A DNA stretch of 64,000 bases from Xestospongia muta (GCA_963693285.1 OY848923.1:3606038-3670037); one strand, 5' to 3'; positions 1 through 11,828 are shown, counted from the stretch's first letter. The notes: generated by a model not told the origin, from the sequence alone. Program-made: numbers and translations.

Positions 1-690
1 CAATATTTAAACACTGGTGAATATCAAGCTGTGCAGCTGTGTACAGTATCATAGTATGACATTGAGAGTTCCTTATGTCAAAAATCATCAGCTATATGTC
101 AAAAGAGCACATTTGATGTAACACATGAACTAGCTGGACACAGAGAACCAAAATAAGAATTTATACATTGATCAATACTGTGAACAATTTTATTTTTTCA
201 TTTGCAATCCAACTCTAGTATATGATACATTGTATCAAACCTACTTCAATGTTTAGTTGTGTCAATAGATACAAAGTGAGAATCCATATTGTTTGATGAC
301 TAAGTTAATTATGACACCATTTCCTGATTATATAGGTTATTAATATTTGTCATGTCTTTTGTATAATAGTAGAGTAAGAAACAATTTATCATGTTTTATA
401 TGTATTAATAATAGTGTATTAAGAATAACAACAATTATTATATTCAAGTGTTACGATGCTTTTTTGTGGTATTGCTAGATAATGAAAATTTACTTTTCTA
501 TTATAACAAACATATAATGTTTATGTACATCTAATGACAGACAGTGGATATATATATATATATGATTGGTAGCTGATGATATATGTACAGACAATGTGAT
601 TAATAACTTTATCATTTGGTATAGAAATGTAGTTGTATAAAGTTATATTCACTAGTAACTACAGTGTTTTTAATACTTTTAAATAAAAAA
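1..690 (+). repeat. 3'-end/3'UTR-like segment, duplicated at 15029-15735
   Basis: This segment is nearly identical to 15029-15735, including a (TA)n tract near 549-563 here and near 15596-15612 there. In the other copy it is the tail downstream of the ubiquitin-like-repeat gene (stop at 14785) and ends at an AATAAA signal. The simplest reading is that the window opens in the 3' untranslated region of a paralogue of that gene lying to the left. No convincing reading frame is visible. The left boundary is cut by the window. Confidence 0.8.
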
Positions 691-949
691 ATAGATAATG
701 CAGATAGGTAAATTGATTGACATTGTATAGATATATGAAGTAACATAAGACATACAGACATTAAATTTGTCAACCATGCAACCTATACATTTCACTAAGG
801 AGTCTTACTCAATCTACATTATAAATTGTCCTTAAATAATGCAAAACAATGGCAGCTATATATATCAAATCATTTGTAAACTTCACAAAAAGTATATAAT
901 CATTACATAACTACAAAAACAATAGAACAATTTAACCAACCTTTTTCAC

Positions 950-1593
950 TTGAGGGTTCTTTATAATCAATACTTATTACTTAATTTACATATCACATCA
1001 GATGTTGTCAGTTATCTTCCCAAACTGGCTGTTGTTCTACAACCAGTACAAGATTATTGGGAACAACTGGGTCTTCAACTTAATATAGATCAGTCTGTAC
1101 TGTCTGATATCAGAAGTAAAGGACATTTTACAGAACAGATAAAGTACTTGTTAGAAGAATGGTCTCTAAAAAAGGTACAACAACACATCTTGAAGAGGCT
1201 CTACTTCATCTTAACATGATAGATGTAAAGAGTGACAATTCTCCAGTTATTAATACTTGGTGACCCAGACTCAAGTGACTTTTTAAAAACAGTCACAAAA
1301 TACTAGTTATTGAGGATATTGAAGTCCAAGCTATCAAAGTCAATCATCATGTTTTGTCTAGACTTACCAAAAGAATACCCTTGCAATTCCACAGTCCAAT
1401 CTCATATCATATGAGACTGTGTGATTATGAAGAAATTAGGATTTTCCTATTGGAATCCTATAGGTATTTTGATTACAAACACAGACATTTATGCAATCAT
1501 CAGCTAACAAACAGTCAACCTAAAATTGTTTTTGATGTATCAGTGGTTAACTTAATAGTAAGTATTGAATTTAATTATTGCGTAATGATTTGA
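950..1593 (+). pseudogene. DEATH-fold domain fragment, frameshifted
   Basis: The frame from about 980 reads LPKLAVVLQPVQDYWEQLG, then a segment ending LLEEWSLKK, which looks like helices 1-5 of a DEATH-family domain (adaptor domains of innate-immune and apoptotic proteins). At the A-run near 1162-1167 the frame breaks. One base over, it continues as GTTTHLEEALLHLNM, the expected final helix, so a single-base deletion seems likely. A TGA follows near 1260. The segment from about 1230 to 1340 resembles 27690-27815, so both belong to one degenerate family. No full gene can be assembled. It could instead be an exon of a gene whose other exons I did not find. Confidence 0.5.
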
Positions 1594-1759
1594 TATAATA
1601 TAGGAAACGTGTTAACATCAAATATTTTCCTTTTTAAGAATGGTATTATCATAAATGTCTTAATCTATAAAGACAAGACAATCTCTCATCATCAATATTA
1701 AAATAGTGAATGCAAAATAGCATGATATCTAGGATATATACTATATTAAGGGACTATCT

Positions 1760-2065
1760 TGCCTTTAACTTAATATCATTGCACTCGCAGTGATATTAAG
1801 TGATACGAGTTAACAGTAAAGATCGTGTTAATCACGGTCACGTGATAGACTAATTACGTCATGAAAATAAATGTTTTCTTTCTTGTGACTAGCGGACAAA
1901 CTACGTAGTTGAAGTTAGCCTCACATTCCTGAGCCTCACATTCCTAAAAAACCACATCATAGACATTCCAAACGCCTACTCAATTGGATCGTTTGGAATG
2001 TGAGGCTCGAGCCTCGAATGTGAGGTTGGAGGCTCGAATGTGAGGCTGGAAGCAGTGGTTGGACG
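1760..2065. promoter_or_regulatory. Promoter-like block with repeated GGAATGTGAGG motifs
   Basis: This block is more GC- and CpG-rich than its surroundings. It holds GTCACGTGAT (E-box-like) near 1838, TTACGTCATG (CRE-like) near 1855, and at least five copies of GGAATGTGAGGCT or close variants in both orientations: two tail to head at about 1917-1948 and three at about 2002-2056. The GGAATGT core matches the consensus bound by TEAD/Scalloped factors. Part of the block (GTTAGCC next to GTTGAA, and GGACAAACT) recurs immediately upstream of the ubiquitin-like gene at 13463-13520. This suggests a duplicated, possibly bidirectional promoter. The transcript it would drive is not identified. Confidence 0.45.
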
Positions 2066-2132
2066 TGAAAGAAGGTTTGTGTTTTGAATTTGCTTACATA
2101 TGAATATGAAAATATCCTTGGCTTACTTCTAG

Positions 2133-2215
2133 GTTTGGTATATAATGTATGAACTGAGAATATGGCAATCAGGTCAGCTGTGCCAGCTATGTCTCCAAGT
2201 ACTGAGTAAATGGAG
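2133..2215 (+). other. Possible exon of unknown transcript
   Basis: A pyrimidine-rich TTCTAG acceptor is followed 83 bases later by a strong GTAAGT donor. A short frame opens at the ATG near 2161 but stops within 15 codons, so this is more likely a 5'UTR or non-coding exon of whatever starts in the block at 1760-2065. The rest of 2066-2730 shows no gene. Confidence 0.2.
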
Positions 2216-2734
2216 GTAAGTCTTGGATTTAGTACAAAACGAACGACTAACCTGAGACACGTATATCTATTCCTACACCTACAAAGGAGATGTTTTCATT
2301 TAAATCAATAGATAACTTGTCTCTGGTGTCCAGATATGAACGTCCAACTGCCAAATGATGTTTTATTACCTCCTAATCAATTGTGATGAGTTTGATCAAT
2401 GCTTTGTGAGGATTGTAAGAACTTGAAATACATGCTAAATCCTGAGTGAGTATAGATATTGCTGACTTATATTATAATGAAGTAGTCATAGCCTCAAGCC
2501 TTCACTATAGCCTTGCTATATTATATGGACTACCTAGTAATAAGTATGAGGGATAGTAAGTATTGTTATATGGCAGTAGTTCAATGGAATATTTATATCT
2601 GGACACAGACAAATCAGTTTATTAGTTTGACCAGACCTTTCTCCTAGGGTGGGAGGGGTCAGGCTATGCTAGACTGAGCGTACATGCCCCAAAATACAGC
2701 TAGATCTAGATATTTTAATAGCAAATAGCACATA

Positions 2735-3398
2735 TAAATATGATTAATACGATCAGCTGTACACTTTAACAGCTCAGCAAAAAACTTTTTCAACATTTTT
2801 CGTTTTTGCTGGGGGGAGACACCCCACCTACTCTTGCAATGGTCTCTACTGCATTTGTCTTTAGAAATTACATGTTAATATGATTAATACGATCAACGTA
2901 CACCTTAATAGCTCAGCAAAAATAAATTTTTCAACATTTTTCATTTTTGCTGGGCGGAGACACCCCACCTACTCTTGCAATGGTCTCAACTGCATTTATG
3001 TTCACAAAATACATGTGAATATGATTAATACGATCAACTGTACACCTTAATAGCTCAGCAAAAATAAATGTTTCAACATTTTTTGTTTTTGCTGGGCGGA
3101 GACACCCCACCTACTCTTGCAATGGCTTCAACTGCAATTGTCTTTTGAAAATACATGTAAATATGATTAATACAATCAACTGTACACTTTAACAGCTCAG
3201 CAAAAATAAATTTTTTTAAACCTTTTTCGTTATTGCTGGGTGGAGACACTCCACCTACTCTTGCAATGGTCTCAACTGCATTTGTATTTACAAAATACTT
3301 GTGAATATGATTAATACGATCAACTGTACACTTTAACAGCTCAGCAAAAATAAAATTTTCAACATTTTTTGTTTTTGCTGGGCAGAGACACCCCACCT
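2735..3398. repeat. Satellite of about 141-bp units, left part (5 copies)
   Basis: Five tandem units are anchored on the motif CTCAGCA at 2773, 2912, 3054, 3196 and 3340, so the spacing is 139-144 bp. Each unit contains AATATGATTAATACGATC, then the CTCAGCAAAAA box, then TTTTTGCTGGGCGGAGACAC and CCCCACCTACTCTTG. The minus strand of several units is open for more than 80 codons because 141 is a multiple of three; the peptides are not recognisable and are treated as non-coding. The array is broken by the hAT insertion at 3399. Confidence 0.93.
3391..3398. repeat. hAT target-site duplication, left copy
   Basis: CCCCACCT abuts the left terminal inverted repeat and is repeated exactly at 6383-6390. 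Eight base pairs is the length typical of hAT transposons. The duplicated bases are part of the satellite consensus. Confidence 0.95.
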
Positions 3399-6382
3399 CA
3401 TAGGCGTATCTAGGCCCAGGCATACCAGGGCATTGCCCTGGTAAAAATGTTTCAGGAAAATTAAATGGCTTCTGTATGTTTACACTTGTTAATTAGTTAT
3501 TGCAACATTACAACATCCCGTCCATTATCATGTACGCACCGCCTACAAAATAATTATTGATTAGTGAATAATGATTATGTAATAAATAATGTAAACACAT
3601 TGACATTGCATGTGCTTGTTGTAGGTAACAGCTGTTTTTTTGAAGTGTTTGAAGTGTGTTTCTACAAATTCTACTGTGTCAACTGCAAAGTTCAATTGTT
3701 TTAAGAATGGAAAGTTTTTGGAGTGCAAGTGGTTTTAAAAGGATTAGAATTGATGAGAGCTCAAGCCTGCAAGAGAATTGTCAAAGCAGTCCAAATGATG
3801 TTGATGAAGGTAACTAGGTTATTCACTGTGACTATGTAACGGACTGAATTTAAACCTTTCTTTACACATTTACCACACCTGTTAGGTCAACAAGATCTGG
3901 ACAAACTAGATGAAGAGTGTGTGACTGATCAGAATGTGCAAACATTGGAGCAAATAGATAGTGTGTCATCCTCCAGACATAGCCACCAGTCTGGTACACA
4001 TAAAGATGATACACAGGCTCAAGCTAGTGCTTGTTCTAGTACTAGCTGCGGTGATGAGACAGACAGCAATGCCTTGGGTTTAGCAAAAAACAAGTATGAT
4101 AAGCCAATACAACCTACTATAAATTTTCCTCCAACTGTGTTTTGTAAGGCTAGTCGCTCATATCAAAAAAGTGGTATGAGCATTTTCCATAGCTTGAGTA
4201 TTCCATCAAATTAGATGCTGCTTTCTGCTTTGCATGCCGTTTTTTCATCAATAGTCTGGAACCTTCTTTCTCCTCAGTAGGATTCAGGGACTGGAAGCAT
4301 GCTAATGGGCAGAAAGGCATGTTAACTACTCACTCCAATGGAAAGTATCATACCCAGGCAATGGCTTCTTGGAAGGAGTATGAAACAAGAGTGACAATGG
4401 GTGAGTCAATTGGTTGCCAGCTTGATCGTATGGGGTCTAAAGTGATCCGTGACAACAGGAAGTATGTCTTGACAATTATGGAAGCTGTATTATATTGCAC
4501 TGAACAAGGCCTTCCCTTACGTGGTGATGACGAAAGTCATGATTCTTTGAATCCTGGTAATTTCAGATCACTTGTAAATCTTCTTTCACACCATTCATCT
4601 GAGGTCAGCCATCGACTACAGGAGTTTAGTGGAAGTGCAACTTGGTTATCTCCATTTTTTCAAAATGAAATCATTAGTTTCATGTCCAATCAGGTTTACT
4701 CTTTCATAAAACAAGAACTTCACGAAGCTAAATTCTTTACTGTCTTGGCAGATGAAACAAAAGATATTAGCAAATGTGAGCAACTGTCAATTGCTTTTCG
4801 GTATGTTCATCATGGTAAGACAATTAAGAGACTTGTAGGATATTCATTAGCATCAGATTTATCAGCTAGATCCCTTGCTAACTATATCACAGCCAAAATG
4901 ACCGACTTACAACTTAATCCTGATCACTTGGTCTCCCAGTGTTATGATGGAGCCTCAGTTATGTCTGGTTGCAATGCAGGTGTTCACAAATTCATAAAGG
5001 AGAAAAGTCCACAGGTAGTTTATGTTCACTGTTGTGCTCACCAATTGAACTTGGTGTTGGTGGATGTTGCCAAGAATATTAGAGCAGCATCAGATTTTTT
5101 CTCTCATCTTCAAGCTTTATACATATTTCTTTCTGCTTCAAAAAGTCACGAACTATTTCTCTTAAACCAAAATGCTCTTGGAGGCAGGGAAATTAGATTG
5201 AAAAAACTTTCTGACACCAGATGGTCATGCCATATAGACTCAATCACTGCAATTTTGGCTACTTATTCAGCTGTTCTGAAGACTCTTGAGGATGTTTCAA
5301 ATGGAAGTGATTGTGACAGAGCAATTGAGGCTGTTAGAATTCTCCATGGAGTCAAATCATTCAACTTTGTTGTTGCGCTTGTCATATTTAAAAAAATTTT
5401 CAGTGTATCAGCCAATCTCTCCGATGTACTGCAATCTGAATCAATACATCTTGATGCTGCTTCCTTTCTCATTCAGTCAACTATAGATACCTTCAAGGGA
5501 TTGAGATCTGATGATCATTGGGGAGTTTTATGGGAAGAAATAAATGTGTTTGCTAAACACCAAAACATTGAGATACCTTCAAAAGATACTCGTCGTCAAA
5601 GACGTCCTCCCTCTACTCTTAATGAATATGTTGTAACAGCAGATACGATTGGCTCATGTGATGAAACAGTAAGTTCATCACTTAGCGACCACTACAAGAC
5701 TTCTGTATATTTTGCTACATTAGATGTAGTCATAGTTGAGATGAACGAGCGATTTAGTGAAAGGAGTTTGAGTCTAATGAATGCAATAGATGCACTGTGT
5801 CTGAAATCAGATAGCTTTCTCTCTGTTGTCAAACTGGAACCCTTTCTTTACCAATACCGTGCTTGTCTTCCTCCTCTTGATAATTTAGAAAATGAAATCA
5901 ATACTTTCAAGAACTATTTAAAAAATTGAGTTGTTGACGATGACACTGGTTCATGAGGGTTACACGGCTTACTAGATTATATAAAGCCTGTGAAAGTGGC
6001 CTTTCCAATTTTAAGTGCATGCTTTCAAATAGCGCTGACAATTGGTACCTCCACTGCCTCCGTAGAGCGTAGTTTTTCTAGTCTTCGTAGGCTTAAAACA
6101 TACTTACACTCGACCATGACCCAACAAAGACTCGATAGCCTAGCTCTCTTGTATATAGAGAGAGATCTTACATCCAAATTATGGAACTCTTTGGAAGATT
6201 TGGTGTTGCAGTTTGCACAAGAGCACAAAAATTCCAGGATAGTACCTCTATAACTGAAACTCCACCTTTTCTTTATAATTATTTATCATTGTAAAACTAT
6301 TAATAATTATTAATAATTATTTTTAATAACCATGAATATTTAATTATGCCCTGGTAGTCTGATGACCATAGATACGCCTATG
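3399..6382 (+). mobile_element. hAT-superfamily DNA transposon, 2,984 bp
   Basis: The element has perfect 14-bp terminal inverted repeats, CATAGGCGTATCTA at 3399-3412 and its complement at 6369-6382, and an exact 8-bp target duplication. It sits inside the 141-bp satellite: removing it plus one duplication copy restores the normal 142-bp spacing between the CTCAGCA boxes at 3340 and 6474. It carries one transposase gene in the plus orientation (3707-6253). The ends are intact but the gene is broken, so it is probably immobile unless supplied with transposase in trans. Confidence 0.95.
3707..6253 (+). pseudogene. hAT transposase (TTF-zinc-finger/ZMYM-like type), disrupted
   Basis: The putative start at 3707 (MESFWSASGF) splices from 3809 to 3886 in frame. 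A TTF-type zinc-finger region follows (DAAFCFACRFF, then GFRDWKHA), then an RNaseH-like core with VLADETKDIS, CYDGASVMSG and HCCAHQLNL, and a C-terminal hAT dimerisation region (SVERSFSSLRRLK near 6055-6095). Breaks seen are a frameshift in the A-run near 4165-4170, a TAG at 4190-4192 where the family has a coding residue, and a TGA at 5927-5929, after which the frame changes and continues from about 5957 to the TAA near 6253. The longest uninterrupted part is about 4193-5929. This is an inactive copy of a cut-and-paste transposase. Confidence 0.9.
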
Positions 6383-8590
6383 CCCCACCTACTCTTACAA
6401 TAATCTTGACTGGATTTGTCTTTAGAAATTACATGTGAATATGATTAATACAATCAACTGTACACTTTAATAGCTCAGCAAAAATAAATTTTTCAACATT
6501 TTTCGTTTTTACTGGGCGGAGACACCCCACCTACTCTTGCAATGGTCTCGACTGCAATTGTCTTTTGAAAATACATGTGAATATGATTAATATGATCCAC
6601 TGTACACCTTAATAGCTCAGCAAAAATAAATTTTTCAACATTTTTCGTTTTTGCTGGGGGGAGACACCCCACCTACTCTTGCAATGGTCTTGACTGCATT
6701 TGTCTTTTGAAAATACATGTGAATATGATTAATACGATCCACTGTACACCTTAATAGCTCAGCAACAATAAATTTTTCAACATTTTTCGTTTTTGCTGGG
6801 CGGAGACACCCCACCTACTCTTGCAATGGTCTCTACTGCATTTGTCTTTTGAAAATACATGTGAATATGATTAATACAATCCACTGTACATCTTAATAGC
6901 TCAGCAAAAATAAATTTTTCAACATTTTTCGTTTTTACTGGGCGGAGACTTCCCACCTACTCTTGAAATTGTCTCGACTGCATTTGTCTTTAGAAATTAC
7001 ACGTGAATATGATTAATACAATCCACTGTACACCTTAATAGCTCAGCAAAAATAAATTTTTCAACATTTTTTGTTTTTGCTGGGCGGAGACTTCCCACCT
7101 ACTCTTGAAATGGTTTTGACTGCATTTGTCTTTTGAAAATACATGTGAATATGATTAATACGATCCACTGTACACCTTAATAGCTCAGCAAAAATAAATT
7201 TTTCAACATTTTTTGTTTTTACTGGGCGGAGACACCCCACCTACTCTTGCAATGGTCTCGACTGCATTTGTCTTTTGAAAATACATGTGAATATGATTAA
7301 TACGATCAACGTACACCTTAATAGCTCAGCAAAAATAAATGTTTCAACATTTTTCATTTTTGCTGGGTGGAGACACCCCACCTACTCTTGCTATGGTCTC
7401 GACTGCATTTATGTTCACAAAAAACATGTAAATATGATTAATCTGATCTACTTTAAACCTTAATAGCTCAGCAAAAATAAATGTTTCAACAATTTTTGTT
7501 TTTGCTGGGCAGAGACACCCCACCTACTCTTGAAATGGTCTCGACTGCATTTGTCTTTAGAAATTACATGTGAATATGATTAATACGATCAACGTACACC
7601 TTAATAGCTTAGCAAAAATAAATTTTTCAACATTTACGTTTTTGCTGGGCGGAGACACCCCACCTACTCTTGCAATGGTCTCGACTGCATTTGTGTTCAC
7701 AAAATACATGTGAATATGATTAATACAATCAACTGTACACCTTAATAGCTCAGCAAAAATAAATGTTTCAACATTTTTCATTTTTGCTGGGCAGAGACAC
7801 CCCACCTACTCTTGCAATGGTCTTGACTGGATTTGTCTTTAGAAATTACATGTGAATATGATTAATACAATCAACGTACACCTTAATAGCTCAGCAAAAA
7901 TAAATTTTTCAACATTTACGTTTTTGCTGGGCGGAGACACCCCACCTACTCTTCCAACGGTCACGACTGCATTTATGTTCACAAAATACATGTGAATATG
8001 ATTAATACGATCAACTGTACACCTTAATAGCTCAGCAAAAATAAATGTTTCAACATTTTTTTTGCTGGGCGGAGACACCCCACCTACTCTTGCAATGGTC
8101 TTGACTGGATTTGTCTTTAGAAATTACATGTGAATATGATTAATACAATCAACTGTACACTTTAACAGCTCAGCAAAAATAAATTTTTCAACTTTTTTCG
8201 TTTTTGCTGGGCGGAGACACCCCACCTACTCTTGAAATGGTCTCGACTGGATTTGTCTTTAGAAATTACATGTGAATATGATTAATACAATCAACGTACA
8301 CCTTAATAGCTCAGCAAAAATAAATTTTTCAACATTTACATTTTTGCTGGGTGGAGACACCTCACCTACTCTTGAAATGGTCTCGACTGCATTTGTGTTC
8401 ACAAAATACATGTGAATATGATTAATACAATCCACTGTAGACCTTAATAGCTTAGCAAAAATAAATGTTTCAACATTTTTCGTTTTTGCTGGACGGAGAC
8501 ACCCCACCTACTCTTGCAATAGTCTAGACTGAATATGATTAATACGATCAACTTTACACCTTAATAGCTCAGCAACAATATAATTTTCAA
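6383..8590. repeat. Satellite of about 141-bp units, right part (16 copies)
   Basis: Sixteen more units follow the hAT element, with CTCAGCA or CTTAGCA boxes at 6474, 6616, 6758, 6900, 7042, 7184, 7324, 7467, 7608, 7749, 7890, 8031, 8169, 8310, 8451 and 8568. Three subtypes are distinguishable by the bases before ACATGTGAATATG: TGTCTTTTGAAAAT, TGTCTTTAGAAATT and TGTTCACAAAAT. From about 7540 to 8500 the last two largely alternate, giving a higher-order period near 282 bp. The array decays at about 8590. Confidence 0.93.
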
Positions 8591-9739
8591 CATTTTTCAT
8601 TTGATTGAAGAACTTTAATAGTTACTAAATGTTTTCTGATGTACATACGAAAACTTTAAATAACAATATAGTTAGGAGGATGGCATATCTCTTAACAAAT
8701 ATGCCTTCACTGCTTCTTTGTAATTTATTTTAAACCTCTCCATTAATAGAGTAGTAAGTACCTATACATTTGAATCAATAATTATGGTAGACTGATACAG
8801 ACAATACCTCTGGCCAGACTATTGTTTTTGTGAAGTCTGACAGAAAATATATTGGTTGTTGCTTTATATCACTCTCTATACCCTTTAGATAGTGCTCAAC
8901 TTCTAGCAACTATAACCACTTTTTGATTATGCATACCATTTATTGTTACCATATCATCCAGAGTGATTGGCCATTTGTCATTAAACCTCTTTATCATAAG
9001 TGTCCTATGCTTGATGTAATCACTGTGGCATACATTCAAGTACTGTTGTCTTATTGTTGTCTGTTAAATATTAGAAATTTATATACATGTTTTAAACTAA
9101 ACTTACTTCATGTTTTTTGAGAATGGATCTTATGAAGGTTCTTGTAAATATACAATCTCTGATAAAAAGGGAAACATAGGACAGAGTTACCTTTCACTCA
9201 TTATAACTTACTCATCGCTTTCTTCTCTTTTCAAGGTTGGGGTATGTGGCTATGAAAAACTGTTCTCCCAATATCTGTCACTGCTGTAGAGGTCATCACA
9301 GTGTACATTTGGTTTATTATAATATGTTGGTACTAGTGCTCCTGAACATCTTGGATCTTCTAAATAGAACAATTCATACAAAATGGAAAGGTAATGGCTT
9401 AAATTAAGGTACCTTGAATAAGCATGTAATTGTCTTGTTCATCTATTTCTGGTGTATGTAAATGTTTGATAAAAACAAGATTATTATTGAAAAAATCATC
9501 ACTGTTTTAGAAGGTACTGACTTCACAGACAAACACTGACTAGAGCTACAAATATTACATAATTAGCAACAGTGTCCGTTAGGGTTTCTATGACTATGGA
9601 ACACCAGAGAATCAAGTTAGTTATAAGCTAATAAGTTGTTTAAAACAATCACAGGATTGCCTGGCACACACAACATGCTGCACATGCCAGACAGAATAAA
9701 TAATACATAGGTTTGTTGCATGTACCTGGCTCAACATAC
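8591..9739. other. Intergenic, no gene seen
   Basis: The sequence is AT-rich with only short accidental frames on both strands. I see no conserved motif, repeat or RNA gene. Confidence 0.5.
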
Positions 9740-11005
9740 CTCATTACAACTTTCAAATACTCTGGAAAGTCCTTTAGTGATTCGTTGTCTACATTAGCCA
9801 CTAAACAGCAACATTGATATAAGTTGCCTATATCATTTTTATAAAGGTCATATACCTAATATTTAGTATCCAATTCTTGAGGGTATTGTACTATAGCGGA
9901 TGGGTGAGTTATAAAATTACAAACATAAGTGTCATAGTTACTTTTTCTTGATTGTACATTACTCCAAGGATAGACCCAAAATGCTAATATGGTTGGTTTT
10001 TGATAACTGTTTAGTAAATATGGAATTACCTTGCAAAGTTCATTATTTTCCCTGTTTCCATCACTCTTGCACTTAAGATAGGCAATGTTAATTTTTTCGA
10101 TTATATTCAATGTTTACTTTGATTTCTTGAATGCTCCATTTGCTAAGTACTCTCTTTTCATTGTCCCTAAGCATTTCCATGTCGCCACTGCTTTTCTAAT
10201 TATTTTTTTAAATTTTCTCACACTGTTAAATAATTTAGTTTCTATTGTTACCTGAATGTATTGACAAGTTTTTCTCCTGAATTATGAATATCTTTGTCAT
10301 GATTGAGGTTATACACAATTACAGTTTTCATTGTAGGATAGGAATACTGTTTCATATACACAATTATATCTATGCTAAAAGTACATGTTTGACTACTTAC
10401 AAGTAAGAACCCATCTTCCAATGCTGGGCAGAAGATTACATACACATCATCACTTTGATTCTATTTTTAGGTAATGATATTAGATCTAAAATAAATGAGT
10501 AGTATGTCACCTTCATATTGAAGCACGGATTGTAATAATCAAAGATTTCATTTTTCTCCTTATCCATGCATAGTAGGATGTCTCACTGTCTACTATTTCA
10601 GTGAAACTTTTAACATCCTTTTAAAGAAATCTATGTCAATAAATGTTACTTGTTTGTGTTACCTACTGGATAGTATTCACTAAAATTGTTATTATTCAGT
10701 GTTGTAAGGACATGCAGGAAGAAGTGTATAATCTTCATTTTGTTAGAAGATGTAATGTTATTTTCATGTAGTTATTATACCACATATGACAGTGCTGTTT
10801 TATCATCCAGTAGATCTTGGAGTCCTGTCATTGTCAGTTTGGCATTACCAACTGACATCACAAAGTTGTCACATGCATCACCAAGTGTAACATTGCCAAC
10901 TGACATTAGAGCATTAGCACCAGATAAATTTTTGTCAGTTGAAATCACCATTAGTTCTTTTTTATTGACATTAAGTTTGCTAGAAATTTTTATTGCAGTT
11001 ACCTT
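9740..11005 (-). pseudogene. Ulp1/SENP-like (C48) peptidase gene, decayed, copy 2
   Basis: Read on the minus strand, consecutive pieces join in phase. The piece at 10788-11005 ends LTMTGLQDLLDDKTALSYVV, like the start of a Ulp1 catalytic domain. About 10511-10640 ends in YYNPCFNMK; 10401-10460 reads DDVYVIFCPALEDGFLL; 10252-10346 reads YSYPTMKTVIVYNLNHD; 10118-10195 reads AVATWKCLGTM; and about 9856-10100 includes SNYDTYVCNFI. These match in order the Ulp1 pattern of a hydrophobic strand, HW, a D/N strand, a helix, then DCG-x-VC. Here HW is replaced (EDG) and the DCG motif reads D-T, so the catalytic His and Cys are missing. In-frame stops near 10107 and 9856 and a frame change near 10570 support a pseudogene. 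The assignment rests on pattern, not on a search. Confidence 0.55.
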
Positions 11006-11099
11006 TACTTGTAGTTAACTCTATATATATTATCTTTCTGGTTTTTTTTGTGTCCAACTATAACCATTGCAAATACATTGAATAGGAAAAAATATAAAT

Positions 11100-11828
11100 T
11101 CACTTGTGTAAATGTCATTTTTGTCTGTTCACAAAACATTTTGATGCCTGTAATGTAGGGACATTGTTATACAGGTTTCCACATTATGTATTACCATGCA
11201 CAAGAAAACTCTACAGTCTGTTCCATTATATTTCATGGGACTATGAATTTTCTAATTGAAGGGAAGAAAGTTTCATTATAATTTGTGTTCAACTTTATGT
11301 GTTCTTACTTTAGAATCACAATGACTCCAATCATAAATTGGTAGGTTATGATTGTTTAGTCCACACATGTAATACCTAAAACATCAGTGATGTCTGTACA
11401 GTTCATACATGGACTAACCAAATGTTATTTACAATATGAGGATGAGATTGATACAAACTGTCAAATTTCATATATAGTCTTAGCATTTATGTCAACAACC
11501 TGTGTATGCATGTTTTAATTATGAGGTCATATATTGCAATGCTTTGATTTACTATTAATATCCAGTGCTGAGGTAAACGAACTGGAAATAGAACAAAGTC
11601 ATATGATGATAAGTCTTGATTCTGTTGGAAGGAAATCCTATGCAGCTTACAGTAGAGAGCATTACCTTAGACATATTAGTGAAATTGCTTTCAGATAATC
11701 CACTATGACCTATGTGTATACATAAATACATATAGTATAACATTATACAAACTACTTACATCTGATGACAGCCAATTTCCTGGAACTAAAGACCTATACT
11801 TTTTATGTTTCTTGACATCATTCCAATC
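11100..11828 (-). pseudogene. Ulp1/SENP-like (C48) peptidase gene, decayed, copy 1
   Basis: Minus-strand exons 11760-11828 (SLVPGNWLSSD), 11666-11709 (VIVDYLKAIS) and 11553-11637 (YDFVLFPVRLPQHWILI) join in phase. They are followed from 11499 downward by VVDINAKTIYE and, after a one-base shift, FDSLYQ, then near 11195-11255 NGTDCRVFLCM and near 11102-11130 EQTKMTFTQ. This is the Ulp1 fold in order: P-x-x-WLND helix, catalytic His in HW, Asp in VVD, Cys in DC-x-VFLC. The Gly after the Cys is Arg and the usual Gln before it is Lys. Two frameshifts and one implausibly short 28-bp intron suggest decay. The family removes SUMO or other ubiquitin-like proteins, and the intact ubiquitin-like gene 1.7 kb away makes the pairing notable. 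Any further 5' exons lie above 11828 and were not found. Confidence 0.62.

Noticed and set aside
3073..3423. 116-codon minus-strand frame in the satellite
   Set aside because: Its peptide repeats every 47 codons in step with the 141-bp unit and runs into the hAT end; it follows from repeat length, not from a gene. The same applies to the 79-82-codon frames at 7557-8507.
5263..5472. Minus-strand and +1 frames within the hAT transposase
   Set aside because: They are shadows of the transposase core, which explains the region in one frame.
2735..8590. Possible CRISPR-like array
   Set aside because: The units are contiguous 141-bp repeats without unique spacers, in an animal genome with introns.
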